A DNA stretch of 64,000 bases from Hymenobacter taeanensis (GCF_013137895.1 NZ_CP053538.1:2697001-2761000), one strand, 5' to 3'. Numbered from the stretch's first letter, positions 26,280 through 36,446 are shown. Numbers and translations are program-made. Notes: a model not told the origin generated them from the sequence alone.

Positions 26280-27995
26280 ATGAATCTGTATAGATTTGCA
26301 TACTTAACTTACTTCACTATAAGTTCCATTTTTATATTAATATCTTTCCTGATTTGTGCTGTTGATGTCAGGGTTTTGATTGATTGGGCAGGTTTGATAA
26401 ATTATTCTGATAAAATTGTATCGTCTTTTTTATCTGGACATAATTTATATCTAATTAAATTATTCTCTATTGTTGCAACAATTTTATTTATATCATTAGG
26501 GTATTTATTCAGGGGGAGTATAAAAAACGCGTGTTGTGCTTTAGTGGTAGAGTTTAAGATATTATTTTTGTATTTAAAAAAGACAACACTTGAAATAAAT
26601 GCCGCAAATAAAACATATATTTTATTTTTATTTATAGTTTTATTAGGAATGTTGTTATATCAAGTGAAGTATCTTCCTCTTGGATATGATGAGATTTGGA
26701 CTTGGTTAAACTTTGCTTCGAGAGGTATTTTAGTTTCTATTGCTTATTACCCTGCGCCAAATAATCATATTTTGTATTCTGTTTTGTCAAGTATTACTTT
26801 TTATCTTGATAGCGGTGTAGTTGGATTAAGGCTTCCAAGCTTTCTGGCTGCTTTGGTTTTATTCTGGATTTTATTAATTGTATTGTATCGATTGTTTAAG
26901 TCAAATTATGTAGCTGTTATAGGGGTGTGTTTGTTTTTCTCATTTTATATGATTGATTATTATTCTATGAATGCTAGAGGGTATATATATATTACTCTTG
27001 CATTTGTTGGTAGTACTGGGGCGCTTATTGAATTAAGTAAGCAAAAGCCAAAGTTGAATTATATGTTTTGGCTCGGTTTCGTTGCCTTTTCCGTAATCGG
27101 ATTCGCATCTATTCCTACATATTTATATGCTTTCGTGAGTCAAGCGCTAGTCTTTCTTTTTTTAAGCGAAATCTCTAGAAAAAGAAAGATGACTATAGCG
27201 TTTATATATTATTCATTTATAGTTGGAGTATTTGTTCTGCTTTTTTATGCACCTGTTTTATTGATATCGGGATTCGAAAGTGTATTAAAGAATAAGTATG
27301 TGTTGCCTCTTCCACGGCAGACTGTATTATCTATGTTTAACAGACATGTGACTCAAACTGCTCGTTCATTCTTCGTTAATGATGCGCAGTTATATTTTTT
27401 CATGATACTGAGTGTTGCAGGTATTGTGGTTTTATTTGTAAGAAAAAAACATTTATATGGTTTTGTCCTAATGGGATTTGTATTATTGCCCTTTGTGTTT
27501 ATGTATTTGCAGGCGGTAATTCCTTTTCCGAGGACATGGGTATATTTGATATTTATTATTGTTATTGGCCAATGTGTTGTTTTGAAATCATTTGAAGATA
27601 TATATATTGTGCGCGTTTCTTTAATAAGTGTTTTAACTCCAATTTTTTTTATATACTTCATATATGCAAATATGTTGAATATAAAGAGATATAAAAAAGA
27701 AAATGCTTTATATAGTTCTATTAAAAAATCATATGATATTATAGTGGTAAATAAAAAACAGTTAGTGATTGATAGTGATTTTGTCGATGTGTATTTAAAC
27801 TATTTTTTCGTAAAAAACAAAATTTATTATAATCCTGTCAGGCTTCACGCTATTCATGATTTAGATCATCATTTACAGGATTTTGTGTGGATTCATGATA
27901 AAAATAGTTCTTTTTTTGGGAAACTAAATTTAAATAAAAAAGAAGTAATTTATAATGATAGTTTGATTTCAGTTGCTAGGATTATGCCTATGTAA
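26280..27995 (+). CDS. Multi-spanning membrane protein, probable GT-C glycosyltransferase
   Basis: The 571-residue protein has about 12 predicted membrane segments. The first large loop carries LGYDEIWTWLNFASRG, an acidic DE pair of the GT-C type, followed by YYPAPNNHILYSVLSS. This resembles PMT/ArnT-like family members that take sugar from a polyprenyl phosphate. The gene is strikingly AT-rich compared with the preceding gene and uses A/T-ending codons, which suggests recent transfer. Coupling to the DPM1-like gene upstream (2-base gap) supports the reading of a lipid-linked sugar donor and its transferase. The acceptor is unknown. Confidence 0.65.
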   Translation: MNLYRFAYLTYFTISSIFILISFLICAVDVRVLIDWAGLINYSDKIVSSFLSGHNLYLIKLFSIVATILFISLGYLFRGSIKNACCALVVEFKILFLYLKKTTLEINAANKTYILFLFIVLLGMLLYQVKYLPLGYDEIWTWLNFASRGILVSIAYYPAPNNHILYSVLSSITFYLDSGVVGLRLPSFLAALVLFWILLIVLYRLFKSNYVAVIGVCLFFSFYMIDYYSMNARGYIYITLAFVGSTGALIELSKQKPKLNYMFWLGFVAFSVIGFASIPTYLYAFVSQALVFLFLSEISRKRKMTIAFIYYSFIVGVFVLLFYAPVLLISGFESVLKNKYVLPLPRQTVLSMFNRHVTQTARSFFVNDAQLYFFMILSVAGIVVLFVRKKHLYGFVLMGFVLLPFVFMYLQAVIPFPRTWVYLIFIIVIGQCVVLKSFEDIYIVRVSLISVLTPIFFIYFIYANMLNIKRYKKENALYSSIKKSYDIIVVNKKQLVIDSDFVDVYLNYFFVKNKIYYNPVRLHAIHDLDHHLQDFVWIHDKNSSFFGKLNLNKKEVIYNDSLISVARIMPM

Positions 27996-28132
27996 ATGCT
28001 GTATTTTATTCTTAAATAATTTATAATTCAGTTGATGGAAACTAAAAGATCAATTGTTAAAGAAAATGAAGCCCCTTTTTAAATTATCTTCACTCCTTTC
28101 CACACGCCCCCTTTCTCATATTTCCCTTTCAT

Positions 28133-29470
28133 ATGAAAATTGCAGTAGTAGGTACCGGGTATGTTGGCCTCGTGACAGGCACATGCTTCGCTGAAGTCGG
28201 TATTGATGTTACATGCATCGATATTGACCAGAAAAAGATTGATAACCTCCACAAAGGCATTCTGCCAATATATGAGCCCGGCTTGGAGGAAATGGTTTCC
28301 CGCAACGTAGCAGCAAGCCGGTTGCATTTCTCTACCAATATCGGGGAGGCCATCAAGGACTGCGATGTAGCCTTCATTGCCGTAGGTACCCCTCCCGGGG
28401 AGGATGGCTCCGCTGACCTGAAGTATGTGCTGGCAGTAGCCCGCAGCATTGGCGAGAACCTGACCGACTACGCAGTAGTAGTAACCAAAAGCACTGTGCC
28501 AGTTGGTACCGCCGCCAAAGTGCGCAAGGAAATTGAGGATGCTTTGGCTAAACGCGGCGCAAACATTGAGTTTGATGTGGCCTCTAACCCGGAGTTCCTG
28601 AAAGAAGGCGCTGCTATCGACGACTTCCTGAAGCCCGACCGTATAGTAATTGGCGTGTCTTCGGAGCGGGCAGAAGAGATGATGAGCCGGCTGTACAAGC
28701 CCTTCCTGCTCAATGGGCACCCCATCATCTTCATGGATATTCCCTCGGCTGAGATGACAAAATACGCGGCTAACTCTATGCTGGCCACTAAAATTTCGTT
28801 CATGAACGACATCGCCAACCTATGTGAAATCATGGGGGCCGATGTAAACATGGTGCGTAAGGGTATCGGCTCTGATGCTCGTATCGGCACCAAGTTTATC
28901 TATCCGGGTATCGGATACGGCGGGTCCTGCTTCCCCAAAGATGTAAAGGCGCTCATCAAAACTGCCTCTGAAAACGGCTACAAAATGCAGGTGCTGCAGG
29001 CCGTAGAAGGCGTAAATGAGGCACAAAAGGAAGTGCTGTTCAGCAAAGTGAAGAAGCACTTTGGGGGGGATCTGAAAGGCAAAAAGATGGCTATTTGGGG
29101 TCTTTCTTTCAAGCCCAAAACGGACGACATGCGTGAGGCTCCTTCATTGGTTATCATCGAGAAGCTTTTGGCTGAAGGCTGCACCGTTTCTGCGTACGAC
29201 CCAGTGGCTATGCCCGAAGCAAAACATTCGCTCGGTGACAGCATTACCTATGCCAAAGACCAGTTTGATGCTCTCGTCGACGCCGATGCGTTGTTGGTGG
29301 TAACGGAGTGGCCCGAGTTCCGGTCGCCCTCATTTGAGGTAGTAGGGCGCTTGCTCAAGCAGCGGGTTATCTTCGATGGTCGTAACATCTACGACCCCGC
29401 CGAGATGAAGGAAGCGGGCTTTGCTTACCATTGCATTGGTATTCGCACGGCGCATCATGAGCCCGCTTAA
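28133..29470 (+). CDS. ugd: UDP-glucose 6-dehydrogenase
   Basis: The 445-residue enzyme oxidises UDP-glucose to UDP-glucuronate with 2 NAD+. The N-terminal Rossmann motif is [19 protein letters not shown]. The catalytic cysteine is near residue 266 in [33 protein letters not shown] and [14 protein letters not shown] are conserved in the family. It is followed after 44 bases by UDP-glucuronate decarboxylase, so the pair makes UDP-glucuronate and UDP-xylose for the glycan locus. Confidence 0.95.
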   Translation: MKIAVVGTGYVGLVTGTCFAEVGIDVTCIDIDQKKIDNLHKGILPIYEPGLEEMVSRNVAASRLHFSTNIGEAIKDCDVAFIAVGTPPGEDGSADLKYVLAVARSIGENLTDYAVVVTKSTVPVGTAAKVRKEIEDALAKRGANIEFDVASNPEFLKEGAAIDDFLKPDRIVIGVSSERAEEMMSRLYKPFLLNGHPIIFMDIPSAEMTKYAANSMLATKISFMNDIANLCEIMGADVNMVRKGIGSDARIGTKFIYPGIGYGGSCFPKDVKALIKTASENGYKMQVLQAVEGVNEAQKEVLFSKVKKHFGGDLKGKKMAIWGLSFKPKTDDMREAPSLVIIEKLLAEGCTVSAYDPVAMPEAKHSLGDSITYAKDQFDALVDADALLVVTEWPEFRSPSFEVVGRLLKQRVIFDGRNIYDPAEMKEAGFAYHCIGIRTAHHEPA

Positions 29471-29514
29471 GCTTTGGCTTAAGGCGGAGCTTTCATCTTT
29501 TAAGCAACATCCCC

Positions 29515-30501
29515 ATGTCTGATAAAAAACGTGTACTGATTACCGGCGGCGCAGGCTTCCTGGGCTCGCACCTCTGCGACCGGTTTCTAGCTGAAGGATA
29601 CCATGTTATTGCCATGGATAACCTAATCACCGGCGACCTGGCCAACATTGAGCACCTGTTCGGCAAAGAGGACTTTGAGTTTCACCACGCCGATGTCTCC
29701 AAGTTTGTGTTTGTGCCCGGCAAGCTGGACTATATCCTGCACTTCGCCTCGCCCGCTTCACCCATCGACTACCTGAAAATTCCAATCCAGACACTGAAGG
29801 TTGGTTCTTTGGGTACGCACAACCTGCTAGGCCTGGCCCGCGTGAAAGGTGCCCGAATGCTGATTGCCAGCACCTCGGAAGTGTACGGTGACCCCGAAAT
29901 TCATCCCCAGGTAGAGGAATACTTCGGCAACGTAAACCCCGTAGGCCCCCGCGGCTGCTACGACGAGGCCAAGCGTTTTCAGGAGGCTATTACCATGGCC
30001 TACCACAATCATCATGGCCTTGAGACGCGTATTGTGCGCATCTTTAACACTTATGGCCCACGCATGCGCCTCAACGACGGCCGCGTATTGCCAGCTTTCC
30101 TCTCGCAGGCTCTGCGCGGCGAGAACCTAACGGTATTTGGTGACGGCTCCCAAACCCGCTCATTCTGCTACGTCGATGACCTGATTGAGGGCATCTACCG
30201 TTTGCTGCTGAGCGATTATCCTCTGCCTGTTAACATCGGCAACCCTGATGAAATCACCATCAAGGAGTTTGGTGAAGAAATTGCCAACCTGATGGGTGTA
30301 GAGTTTAAGCCCACCTATCAGGAATTGCCCCAGAATGACCCGATGAAGCGCAAGCCGGATATCACGAAGGCGAAAGAAATTCTGGGTTGGGAGCCTAAGG
30401 TAAGCCGCGCCGAAGGTTTGCGCCGGACGCTTGAGTACTTTAAAGAGCACGTGCAGGGCGTTAGTGCCGGGCAGGTAGATAACACTCCCCGCTCTTTCTA
30501 G
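29515..30501 (+). CDS. uxs: UDP-glucuronate decarboxylase (UDP-xylose synthase)
   Basis: The 328-residue extended short-chain dehydrogenase has the NAD loop [14 protein letters not shown] at residues 11-24 and the catalytic YDEAK at 149-153. The substrate-binding stretches [14 protein letters not shown] and [12 protein letters not shown] are typical of UXS. It converts UDP-glucuronate to UDP-xylose and CO2. Position behind ugd supports this over a general epimerase. A strong terminator follows, ending this transcription unit. Confidence 0.92.
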   Translation: MSDKKRVLITGGAGFLGSHLCDRFLAEGYHVIAMDNLITGDLANIEHLFGKEDFEFHHADVSKFVFVPGKLDYILHFASPASPIDYLKIPIQTLKVGSLGTHNLLGLARVKGARMLIASTSEVYGDPEIHPQVEEYFGNVNPVGPRGCYDEAKRFQEAITMAYHNHHGLETRIVRIFNTYGPRMRLNDGRVLPAFLSQALRGENLTVFGDGSQTRSFCYVDDLIEGIYRLLLSDYPLPVNIGNPDEITIKEFGEEIANLMGVEFKPTYQELPQNDPMKRKPDITKAKEILGWEPKVSRAEGLRRTLEYFKEHVQGVSAGQVDNTPRSF

Positions 30502-30520
30502 GCCACTGAAAACTGCGTAT

Positions 30521-30555
30521 AAAAAAGCCGGCTGCCCAAGGCAGCCGGCTTTTTT
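30521..30555 (+). terminator. Terminator after uxs
   Basis: AAAAAAGCCGGCTGCC (30521-30536) pairs perfectly with 30540-30555, with loop CAA and T6. It lies 20 bases after the uxs stop codon. Confidence 0.9.
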
Positions 30556-30591
30556 ACTTTCTTTGAAAGAACAACCAGTACATTGCCTTGC

Positions 30592-30987
30592 ATGAGTAAG
30601 CCGTTTTTGATTGATTTTCCGAAAATAGGTGCCTCAGATATTGGCTTTATATCAGTAGGGGAGATTGCAGCTACTATCCCATTTGAGGTAAAGCGGGTTT
30701 TCTGGACCTATCACACGCCGGAAAGCATTGTGCGCGGGCGCCATGCCCATCATCAGACAGAACAAGTATTAGTAGCCGTAACGGGGCGGATTGTGATTGT
30801 AACAGAGCTACGCAATGGCGACATACAAACCTTTGTGCTGGAACGGCCCGACCAGGGGGTCTACATCCCACCCTATTGCTGGCATACCATGCAATATTCA
30901 CACACGGCCGTGCAGTTGGCGCTAGCTTCCACACTATACGAGGCTACCGATTATATCCGCGACTATACTGAATTCAGGCGGTTATGA
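30592..30987 (+). CDS. dTDP-sugar 3,4-ketoisomerase, FdtA/QdtA-like (WxcM C-terminal cupin)
   Basis: The 131-residue cupin has VFWTYHTPESIVRGRHAHHQTEQ and IPPYCWHTMQYS, the histidine-rich signature of the FdtA/QdtA family. The family isomerises dTDP-4-keto-6-deoxyglucose to a 3-keto sugar. The ATG at 30592 is chosen. Its last bases overlap the next gene by 4 (ATGA), so the two are translationally coupled. With the aminotransferase at 32938 it would give a dTDP-3-amino-3,6-dideoxyhexose. FdtA and QdtA differ in product stereochemistry, which I cannot read here. Confidence 0.85.
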   Translation: MSKPFLIDFPKIGASDIGFISVGEIAATIPFEVKRVFWTYHTPESIVRGRHAHHQTEQVLVAVTGRIVIVTELRNGDIQTFVLERPDQGVYIPPYCWHTMQYSHTAVQLALASTLYEATDYIRDYTEFRRL

Positions 30988-31910
30988 GCGCATTGGAGGC
31001 AATGGTGGAGGAACGAGCTAGCATACTAAGGTTTTACTCACCTTATTACGGCTTACGCAATTTGTCAGATAATAAATCGCCCTGGCAAACACTTCGTGCG
31101 CAGCTCCTTAATTTTGGTGCTGAAGAGAATGAGCACTGCTGGTACAGTGACAACGGCTGTTATTTTTTGTACACAGACTTGCCCTGGGATTCTGCTTTCT
31201 TTGGCCGCCCTATGGCCCGGCTGCGCACAGTGCTGTTCAACTCAGTCGGGAACTTACGAACGGGATGTGCACGCTTTACGGAGCATCTGGTCACGCGCGG
31301 AGTGCAGCATTGCATTGCTGATATACCCACTGAGGATATTCAGGTACTGCAGGCTCTAGGCCAGATAGGGTGGATGCTAACCGAAACGAGGTTGCAGTAC
31401 GCCCACGAAAACCTATCTCATATTCCTGCTGAGCGGTACAATGTTAGGCAAGCGCTGCAGTCTGAGCAAACAGTGCTAGGCTGCATTGCAGCTCACAATC
31501 CTAACCCATACGACCGATTTCATGCGGATCCATTTTTCTCGTTTGAAGAGGCAAATGCTTTTCTGGCGGAATATGCTGTTGCGGCTGTCAATGGGTACTG
31601 TGAAGAGGTTTTAGTGCCCAACCAAGACAAGGTCTCGCTGGATAGCTTTATCGCCATTAATTACCAACAGCGAGACGCAATAAGCAGGACTAACAACATC
31701 GGTCGCATTATGCTCATGGCGGTAGGTGGGCAAAACCGGGGATGGGGCCGCAAATTATTCGCGGAAGCGCTTCACCGGGCGCACGACCGCGGTGAGCATA
31801 CTATCTTCTCCACTACCCAAACTACGAACAGAGCTATAATTCATATCAAGGAGCAGTTAGGTTTCCGTCTGGTAGCCGTGACGCACATTCTTAGCTGGTC
31901 GCGCTCTTGA
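30984..31910 (+). CDS. GNAT N-acetyltransferase, WecD-like
   Basis: The 308-residue protein has an N-terminal domain of about 150 residues (DLPWDSAFFGRPMARLR, typical of WecD-like proteins) and a C-terminal GNAT domain. The latter has the acetyl-CoA loop VGGQNRGWGRKLF and NRAIIHIKEQLGFRLV. Sitting inside a 3-amino-sugar operon between ketoisomerase and aminotransferase, it may N-acetylate the amino sugar. The usual enzyme there (FdtC/QdtC) is a left-handed beta-helix, so this would be a replacement. The start overlaps the preceding stop by ATGA. Confidence 0.75.
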   Translation: MSALEAMVEERASILRFYSPYYGLRNLSDNKSPWQTLRAQLLNFGAEENEHCWYSDNGCYFLYTDLPWDSAFFGRPMARLRTVLFNSVGNLRTGCARFTEHLVTRGVQHCIADIPTEDIQVLQALGQIGWMLTETRLQYAHENLSHIPAERYNVRQALQSEQTVLGCIAAHNPNPYDRFHADPFFSFEEANAFLAEYAVAAVNGYCEEVLVPNQDKVSLDSFIAINYQQRDAISRTNNIGRIMLMAVGGQNRGWGRKLFAEALHRAHDRGEHTIFSTTQTTNRAIIHIKEQLGFRLVAVTHILSWSRS

Positions 31911-31974
31911 TATCTGTGTGGGTCTTGTGCAACAGGCCTGGAATACCCATTTCAATGCTGCGTATCTTGCCGAC

Positions 31975-32913
31975 ATGCCCAAGCTGTCTGTCATTATCCC
32001 GTGCTACTACAACGAAGCAAATATTCCAACGCTAGAGGCAGAACTAGTAGCTGATAAGAGCTTACTTCCGCAGGAAGTAAACGTTGAATACATCTTCGTG
32101 GACGATGGTTCCGGGGATGGTACCGTGGCAACACTGCATGCTCTTCGGCGTCGGTATCCACGCCAAGTAAGCGTGGTAGAGCTAGCCGGGAACGTAGGGG
32201 CCTATAACGCCGTGGTGGCAGGCATCGAGTATGCCACCGGTGATTGTCTGGCAGTATTAGCCGCCGATCTGCAAGATCCTCCCGCTTTATTAGCCGACAT
32301 GTATGGGTATTGGAAAAAGGGAATCCGGCTGGTAATAGGTAGCCGCCAAGATCGGCCTGAAACTGGTCTGCCTCGCGTGCTGGCTACCACTTTCCATTGG
32401 CTGATGCGCCGTTTTGCTCTCCGAAATGTGCCTGCCGGGGGCTTTGATTTTGTGCTCTTCGACCGGCAAATAGCCACCGAAGTACTACGAATGCGAGAGC
32501 GGAACAGTAACATATTTTATCTGATGCTCTGGTTAGGGTATCCCTACGTCAATTTGCCTTACGTTCGGCGCCCACGGCAGCTAGGCCAGTCACGCTGGAC
32601 TCTGGCCAAGCGGGTCAAGCTTTTCATTGATTCGTTCGTCTCGTTTTCTTTTCTTCCTATTAGGCTTATTTCTGTGGCTGGCCTACTACTGGGTACGCTC
32701 GCTCTACTCTACGGCACATATATAATAGCCCTTCGCCTGCTTGGCTCCCAGGAGCCCGCCGGTTGGTCATCGCTGATGGTAGTCGTGCTTTTCGTTTCAG
32801 CCTTCCAGATGCTAGCCCTCGGCGTTATTGGAGAGTACGTCTGGCGAGGCCTCGATGCCGCCCGTAACCGGCCGTTGTATGTAGTAAAGGAGGTTACAAA
32901 GGCACAAGGTTAG
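31975..32913 (+). CDS. GT2 polyprenyl-phosphate glycosyltransferase, GtrB-like
   Basis: The 312-residue protein has LSVIIPCYYNEANIP, the metal site AADLQDPPALLADM, and two C-terminal membrane helices (LISVAGLLLGTLALLYGTY and MVVVLFVSAFQMLALGVIG). It ends in RNRPLYVVKEV, the standard GtrB/ArnC-type pattern. It would transfer a sugar from a nucleotide to undecaprenyl phosphate at the inner membrane. The ATG at 31975 is preferred over a GTG at 31918, as the added 19 residues are unlike the family. It lies between the acetyltransferase and the aminotransferase genes. Confidence 0.87.
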   Translation: MPKLSVIIPCYYNEANIPTLEAELVADKSLLPQEVNVEYIFVDDGSGDGTVATLHALRRRYPRQVSVVELAGNVGAYNAVVAGIEYATGDCLAVLAADLQDPPALLADMYGYWKKGIRLVIGSRQDRPETGLPRVLATTFHWLMRRFALRNVPAGGFDFVLFDRQIATEVLRMRERNSNIFYLMLWLGYPYVNLPYVRRPRQLGQSRWTLAKRVKLFIDSFVSFSFLPIRLISVAGLLLGTLALLYGTYIIALRLLGSQEPAGWSSLMVVVLFVSAFQMLALGVIGEYVWRGLDAARNRPLYVVKEVTKAQG

Positions 32914-32937
32914 GATTGTACGTTATAAGCTCCTGTC

Positions 32938-34056
32938 ATGCAGATTCCTTTTCTTTCCTTTGCCGGACAACACGACCCCATCCGGACAGAAGTGTTGGCT
33001 GCTATGGCACGCGTTTACGACAGCCATCGGTATGTGCTGGGCCAGGAGGTTGAGCAGTTTGAAAAAGCTTACGCCGCCTTCAATCAAGTGCAGTTGTGCA
33101 TAGGGGTAGGTAATGGTCTTGATGCCTTAGAACTGTCGCTCCGAGCGTTAGGAATTGGACCAGGTGATGAAGTGATTGTACCCACCAATACCTACATAGC
33201 TACGTGGCTAGCCGTTACGCACGTGGGCGCTACCATCGTGCCCGTTGAGCCGCGCCTTGATACTTATAATCTTAATCCAGACTTGCTTGAAGCGGCTATT
33301 ACCAGCCGGACCCGCGCCATCATGCCGGTGCACTTGTATGGCCAGGCCTGCGAGATGGAAGCTATTATGAGCATTGCGCGCCGCCACAACTTATATGTGG
33401 TAGAAGACAATGCCCAGGCGCAAGGCGCCACATATAACGGCCAACTAACCGGCAGCTTTGGTCATATAAATGCCACTAGCTTTTACCCCGGCAAAAACCT
33501 TGGAGCTTTAGGTGACGCAGGGGCCATTACCACTAATGACCCCTCTCTAGCGCAGCGCGTTAAAGCGTTGCGCAATTATGGTTCCACCGAGAAATATCAT
33601 AATAGCATCATCGGCTACAACTCCCGACTTGATGAACTGCAGGCGGCTGTGCTTCGTGTTAAGCTGCCTTACCTTCCGGTCTGGACGGCCCAGCGCCAGC
33701 AAATAGCTGCTTGGTACCATGAGGCACTCACAGATGTACCAGAGCTTACGTTGCCATATACAGCTCCCGATAGCTCCCACGCGTACCATCTATATGTGGT
33801 ACGCACCGCGCACCGCGATGCGTTGCAGCAGCACTTAGCTGCCTCAGGAGTTGGCACGTTGATTCATTATCCTGTTCCGCCTCATCAGCAACAGGCCTAT
33901 AGAACCTTACAATGGCAACAAGAACATTTCCCTATTGCTGAACTGCTGGCACGTACTAGTCTTAGCTTGCCTTTGTGGCCTAGAATGACGAGAGATGAGG
34001 TGCTAGCAGTTGCCCAGTCTATTCAAGTCTTTCTGCAAAGGGTTCTCAGATTATAA
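32938..34056 (+). CDS. DegT/DnrJ/EryC1 sugar aminotransferase, FdtB/QdtB-like
   Basis: This 372-residue PLP enzyme has [19 protein letters not shown], the [19 protein letters not shown] substrate loop, [11 protein letters not shown] with the PLP-binding Asp, and the Schiff-base lysine in [15 protein letters not shown]. The N-terminus [12 protein letters not shown] is typical of FdtB/QdtB enzymes, which aminate the 3-keto sugar made by FdtA/QdtA. The ketoisomerase three genes upstream supports this. The gene ends the higher-GC part of this segment. Confidence 0.87.
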   Translation: MQIPFLSFAGQHDPIRTEVLAAMARVYDSHRYVLGQEVEQFEKAYAAFNQVQLCIGVGNGLDALELSLRALGIGPGDEVIVPTNTYIATWLAVTHVGATIVPVEPRLDTYNLNPDLLEAAITSRTRAIMPVHLYGQACEMEAIMSIARRHNLYVVEDNAQAQGATYNGQLTGSFGHINATSFYPGKNLGALGDAGAITTNDPSLAQRVKALRNYGSTEKYHNSIIGYNSRLDELQAAVLRVKLPYLPVWTAQRQQIAAWYHEALTDVPELTLPYTAPDSSHAYHLYVVRTAHRDALQQHLAASGVGTLIHYPVPPHQQQAYRTLQWQQEHFPIAELLARTSLSLPLWPRMTRDEVLAVAQSIQVFLQRVLRL

Positions 34057-34060
34057 CTCT

Positions 34061-34068
34061 TACCTTTG
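34061..34068 (+). promoter_or_regulatory. Probable -7 box before the second aminotransferase
   Basis: TACCTTTG matches TAnnTTTG and lies 24 bases before the ATG at 34093. A TTG at the ideal spacing is missing. It coincides with the point where base composition drops to AT-rich. Confidence 0.4.
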
Positions 34069-34092
34069 TAGTTCTCATAATTTTGCATCTAC

Positions 34093-35166
34093 ATGATCAA
34101 CGTAACGAAGAGTTACTTACCACCCCTAAGTGAGTACGTTAGCTATTTAGAAGGAATATGGGAGAGAGGGTGGCTAACAAACAATGGGCCTTTGGTACAG
34201 GAACTGGAAGCTAAACTTAGCGATGAGCTCGATGGCGCTCAAGTGCAGTTTACATCAAACGGTACTATTGCTCTGCAGATTGCAATCAAAGCTTTGGGAT
34301 TAACGGGAGAGATAATTACTACTCCCTTCTCATATGTTGCTACAACTACTGCTATTCTATGGGAAAATTGTGAGCCAGTATTTGTCGATATTGAAAACCG
34401 CACGTTCTGTATAGACGCTGATAAAATTGAAGCTGCTATTACGCCTAGAACTTCTGCTATTCTGGCGACACATGTATATGGATACCCTTGTGATGTACAT
34501 AAGATTGAGCAAATAGCGCAGCGTCATAGCTTAAAGGTCATCTACGACGGTGCACATGCCTTTGGCGTCAACTACCATGGCAAGCCGCTTCTTACGTATG
34601 GAGATATTTCAACCTGTAGCTTCCATGCTACTAAATTATTTCATACATCTGAAGGGGGGGCAATCATAGTACGAGATAAAGAATTAGCTGATAAAATTTG
34701 GCTTTACAAATCATTCGGCCACAGGGGTGATGAGTATTTTACTCTAGGTGTGAATGGTAAGAACTCGGAGTTTCATGCTGCAATGGGATTATGTAACCTG
34801 CCCCGAGTTGCTAGCTTTATTGCTGCTAGACGTGAGTTAGCTAAGCTATACATGCAGGAACTAGCTGATATGCCTCTTCAGTATCCTACAATGCCTGAGG
34901 GTTTGGAGTATAACTATGCATACTTCCCGATTGTGTTACCAAGTGAAGAGGTTATGCATCGCGTAAAAGATGCTTTGGTTTCCAATGACATTAATACGCG
35001 GCGGTATTTCTATCCATCACTAAACAAGCTGCCATATCATAGTGGGGCTATATGCCCTGTTTCTGAAGACATTGCATCCCGAGTGTTAAGTTTACCTTTC
35101 TATCAAGATATAGACAGATTGGATGTTAAATATATATGTGAAATTATAAAAAATGTAGTGGTATGA
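34093..35166 (+). CDS. DegT/DnrJ/EryC1 sugar aminotransferase, VioA-like
   Basis: The 357-residue PLP enzyme has INVTKSYLPPLSEYVSYLEG at the N-terminus, a signature I associate with VioA-type dTDP-4-keto-6-deoxyglucose 4-aminotransferases. It also has SNGTIALQIAIKALGL, IYDGAHAFGV and the Schiff-base lysine in SFHATKLFHTSEGGA. Together with the GNAT protein at 35889 it could supply dTDP-4-acetamido-4,6-dideoxyglucose. The stop overlaps the start of the WbqC gene (ATGA). The gene is AT-rich relative to the ones before it. Confidence 0.82.
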   Translation: MINVTKSYLPPLSEYVSYLEGIWERGWLTNNGPLVQELEAKLSDELDGAQVQFTSNGTIALQIAIKALGLTGEIITTPFSYVATTTAILWENCEPVFVDIENRTFCIDADKIEAAITPRTSAILATHVYGYPCDVHKIEQIAQRHSLKVIYDGAHAFGVNYHGKPLLTYGDISTCSFHATKLFHTSEGGAIIVRDKELADKIWLYKSFGHRGDEYFTLGVNGKNSEFHAAMGLCNLPRVASFIAARRELAKLYMQELADMPLQYPTMPEGLEYNYAYFPIVLPSEEVMHRVKDALVSNDINTRRYFYPSLNKLPYHSGAICPVSEDIASRVLSLPFYQDIDRLDVKYICEIIKNVVV

Positions 35167-35864
35167 AATTGGCTATAATGCAACCTTATTTGTTCCCATA
35201 TATTGGGTATTTCCAACTTTTAAATATCGTTGATAAATTCATCATTTATGATGATGTTAATTTTATTAATAAAGGATGGATTAATAGAAATAATATATTG
35301 GTAAATAATAAAGCATCAATGTTTACTGTCCCGCTCAAAGAGGCAAGTCAAAATAAGTTGATAAAAGATATTAATGTTGTAAACGATAATAAGTGGGCTT
35401 CAAAGCTTATGAAGTCAATAGAATTGTCTTATAAAAAGTCCCCATATTTCGAAAATGTTTATCCAATTGTGGTTAACGTAATTGATGGTTTCAGTGGGTC
35501 TATATCAACTATGGCTTATGATTCTATAATACAAGTGTCTCAATATCTTGAAATATACACTAATGTGGTGGAATCTTCTTCTGTGTATAATAATGCTTAT
35601 TTGAAAGGGCAAGATAGGATTTTAGATATTTGTTCTAAAGAAAAGGCCGATTGTTATATCAATCCTATTGGAGGCATTGATTTGTATAATAAAAATGAAT
35701 TTAATGATAGAAATATACAGCTCTCATTTATTAAGAGTAATAATGTTGCATATAGTCAAAATTCAATAGAATTTGTTGCCTCCCTGTCTATTATAGATGT
35801 GTTGATGAATAATTCTATAGATCAAGTGAAGTGTTTATTAAGCCAATTTACATTAATTAAATAA
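35163..35864 (+). CDS. WbqC family protein
   Basis: The 233-residue protein begins KLAIMQPYLFPYIGYFQL, the diagnostic WbqC N-terminus, followed by IIYDDVNFINKGWINRN. The middle has KADCYINPIGGIDLY. WbqC proteins are common in O-antigen and amino-sugar clusters but have no established reaction; acyl or formyl group transfer to amino sugars is sometimes guessed. It is coupled to the VioA-like gene by a 4-base overlap. The gene is strongly AT-rich. Confidence 0.85.
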   Translation: MKLAIMQPYLFPYIGYFQLLNIVDKFIIYDDVNFINKGWINRNNILVNNKASMFTVPLKEASQNKLIKDINVVNDNKWASKLMKSIELSYKKSPYFENVYPIVVNVIDGFSGSISTMAYDSIIQVSQYLEIYTNVVESSSVYNNAYLKGQDRILDICSKEKADCYINPIGGIDLYNKNEFNDRNIQLSFIKSNNVAYSQNSIEFVASLSIIDVLMNNSIDQVKCLLSQFTLIK

Positions 35865-35888
35865 ATTCTAACTTTTGAAACGGTGCAG

Positions 35889-36446
35889 ATGAATATATTT
35901 GGAAAACACGTTCTTATTAGAGCTATCGAAGAACATGATTTGCCTGCCCTTCATAAATGGGCAAATGATCCAGATATTTGGAATATGTTAGCTGGATGGC
36001 ATTTTCCTAGTAATTTTGAATATCAAAAGAAGTGGTTTGATAATTTAATGAATAATCAATCCAGTCAACGATTTGCTATCGATGTTCCCGGTTTAGGACT
36101 TATCGGGACAGCTAATATTGTCGATATTGATTGGAAAAATAGGCGAGGGTATCATGGAATAATGTTGGGTGATAACGATGTTAGAGGTAAGGGTTATGGG
36201 TTTGATACAATCATGACTATCATGAGATACGCTTTCGAAGAATTGTATTTTGAGCGTTTGGATACGGATATTATAGAGTATAATAAAGCTTCAATTAATA
36301 TTTACACTCAAAAGTGTGGATGGAAAATTGAAGGGGTGAGACGCAGATGGTATTTTAGAAGGAATAGATTTTGGGACAACATGCTGGTTGGAATAACAAG
36401 GGAAGACTACTTTACATTGGTAGAGCAAAACAAATATTGGGCTTAA
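35889..36446 (+). CDS. GNAT N-acetyltransferase of the RimJ/RimL type (sugar-modifying)
   Basis: The 185-residue protein has VLIRAIEEHDLPALHKWAND, the acetyl-CoA loop VRGKGYGFDTIMTIMRYAF and YNKASINIYTQKCGWKIEG. It resembles PseH/VioB-replacing and RimL-like acetyltransferases that sit beside sugar aminotransferases. It probably acetylates the 4-amino sugar made by the VioA-like enzyme. The ATG at 35889 is used; a GTG two codons earlier is possible. AT-rich. Confidence 0.8.
   Translation: MNIFGKHVLIRAIEEHDLPALHKWANDPDIWNMLAGWHFPSNFEYQKKWFDNLMNNQSSQRFAIDVPGLGLIGTANIVDIDWKNRRGYHGIMLGDNDVRGKGYGFDTIMTIMRYAFEELYFERLDTDIIEYNKASINIYTQKCGWKIEGVRRRWYFRRNRFWDNMLVGITREDYFTLVEQNKYWA

Noticed and set aside
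28079..28893. Minus-strand frames opposite ugd
   Set aside because: Shadows of the clearly functional dehydrogenase; no motifs.
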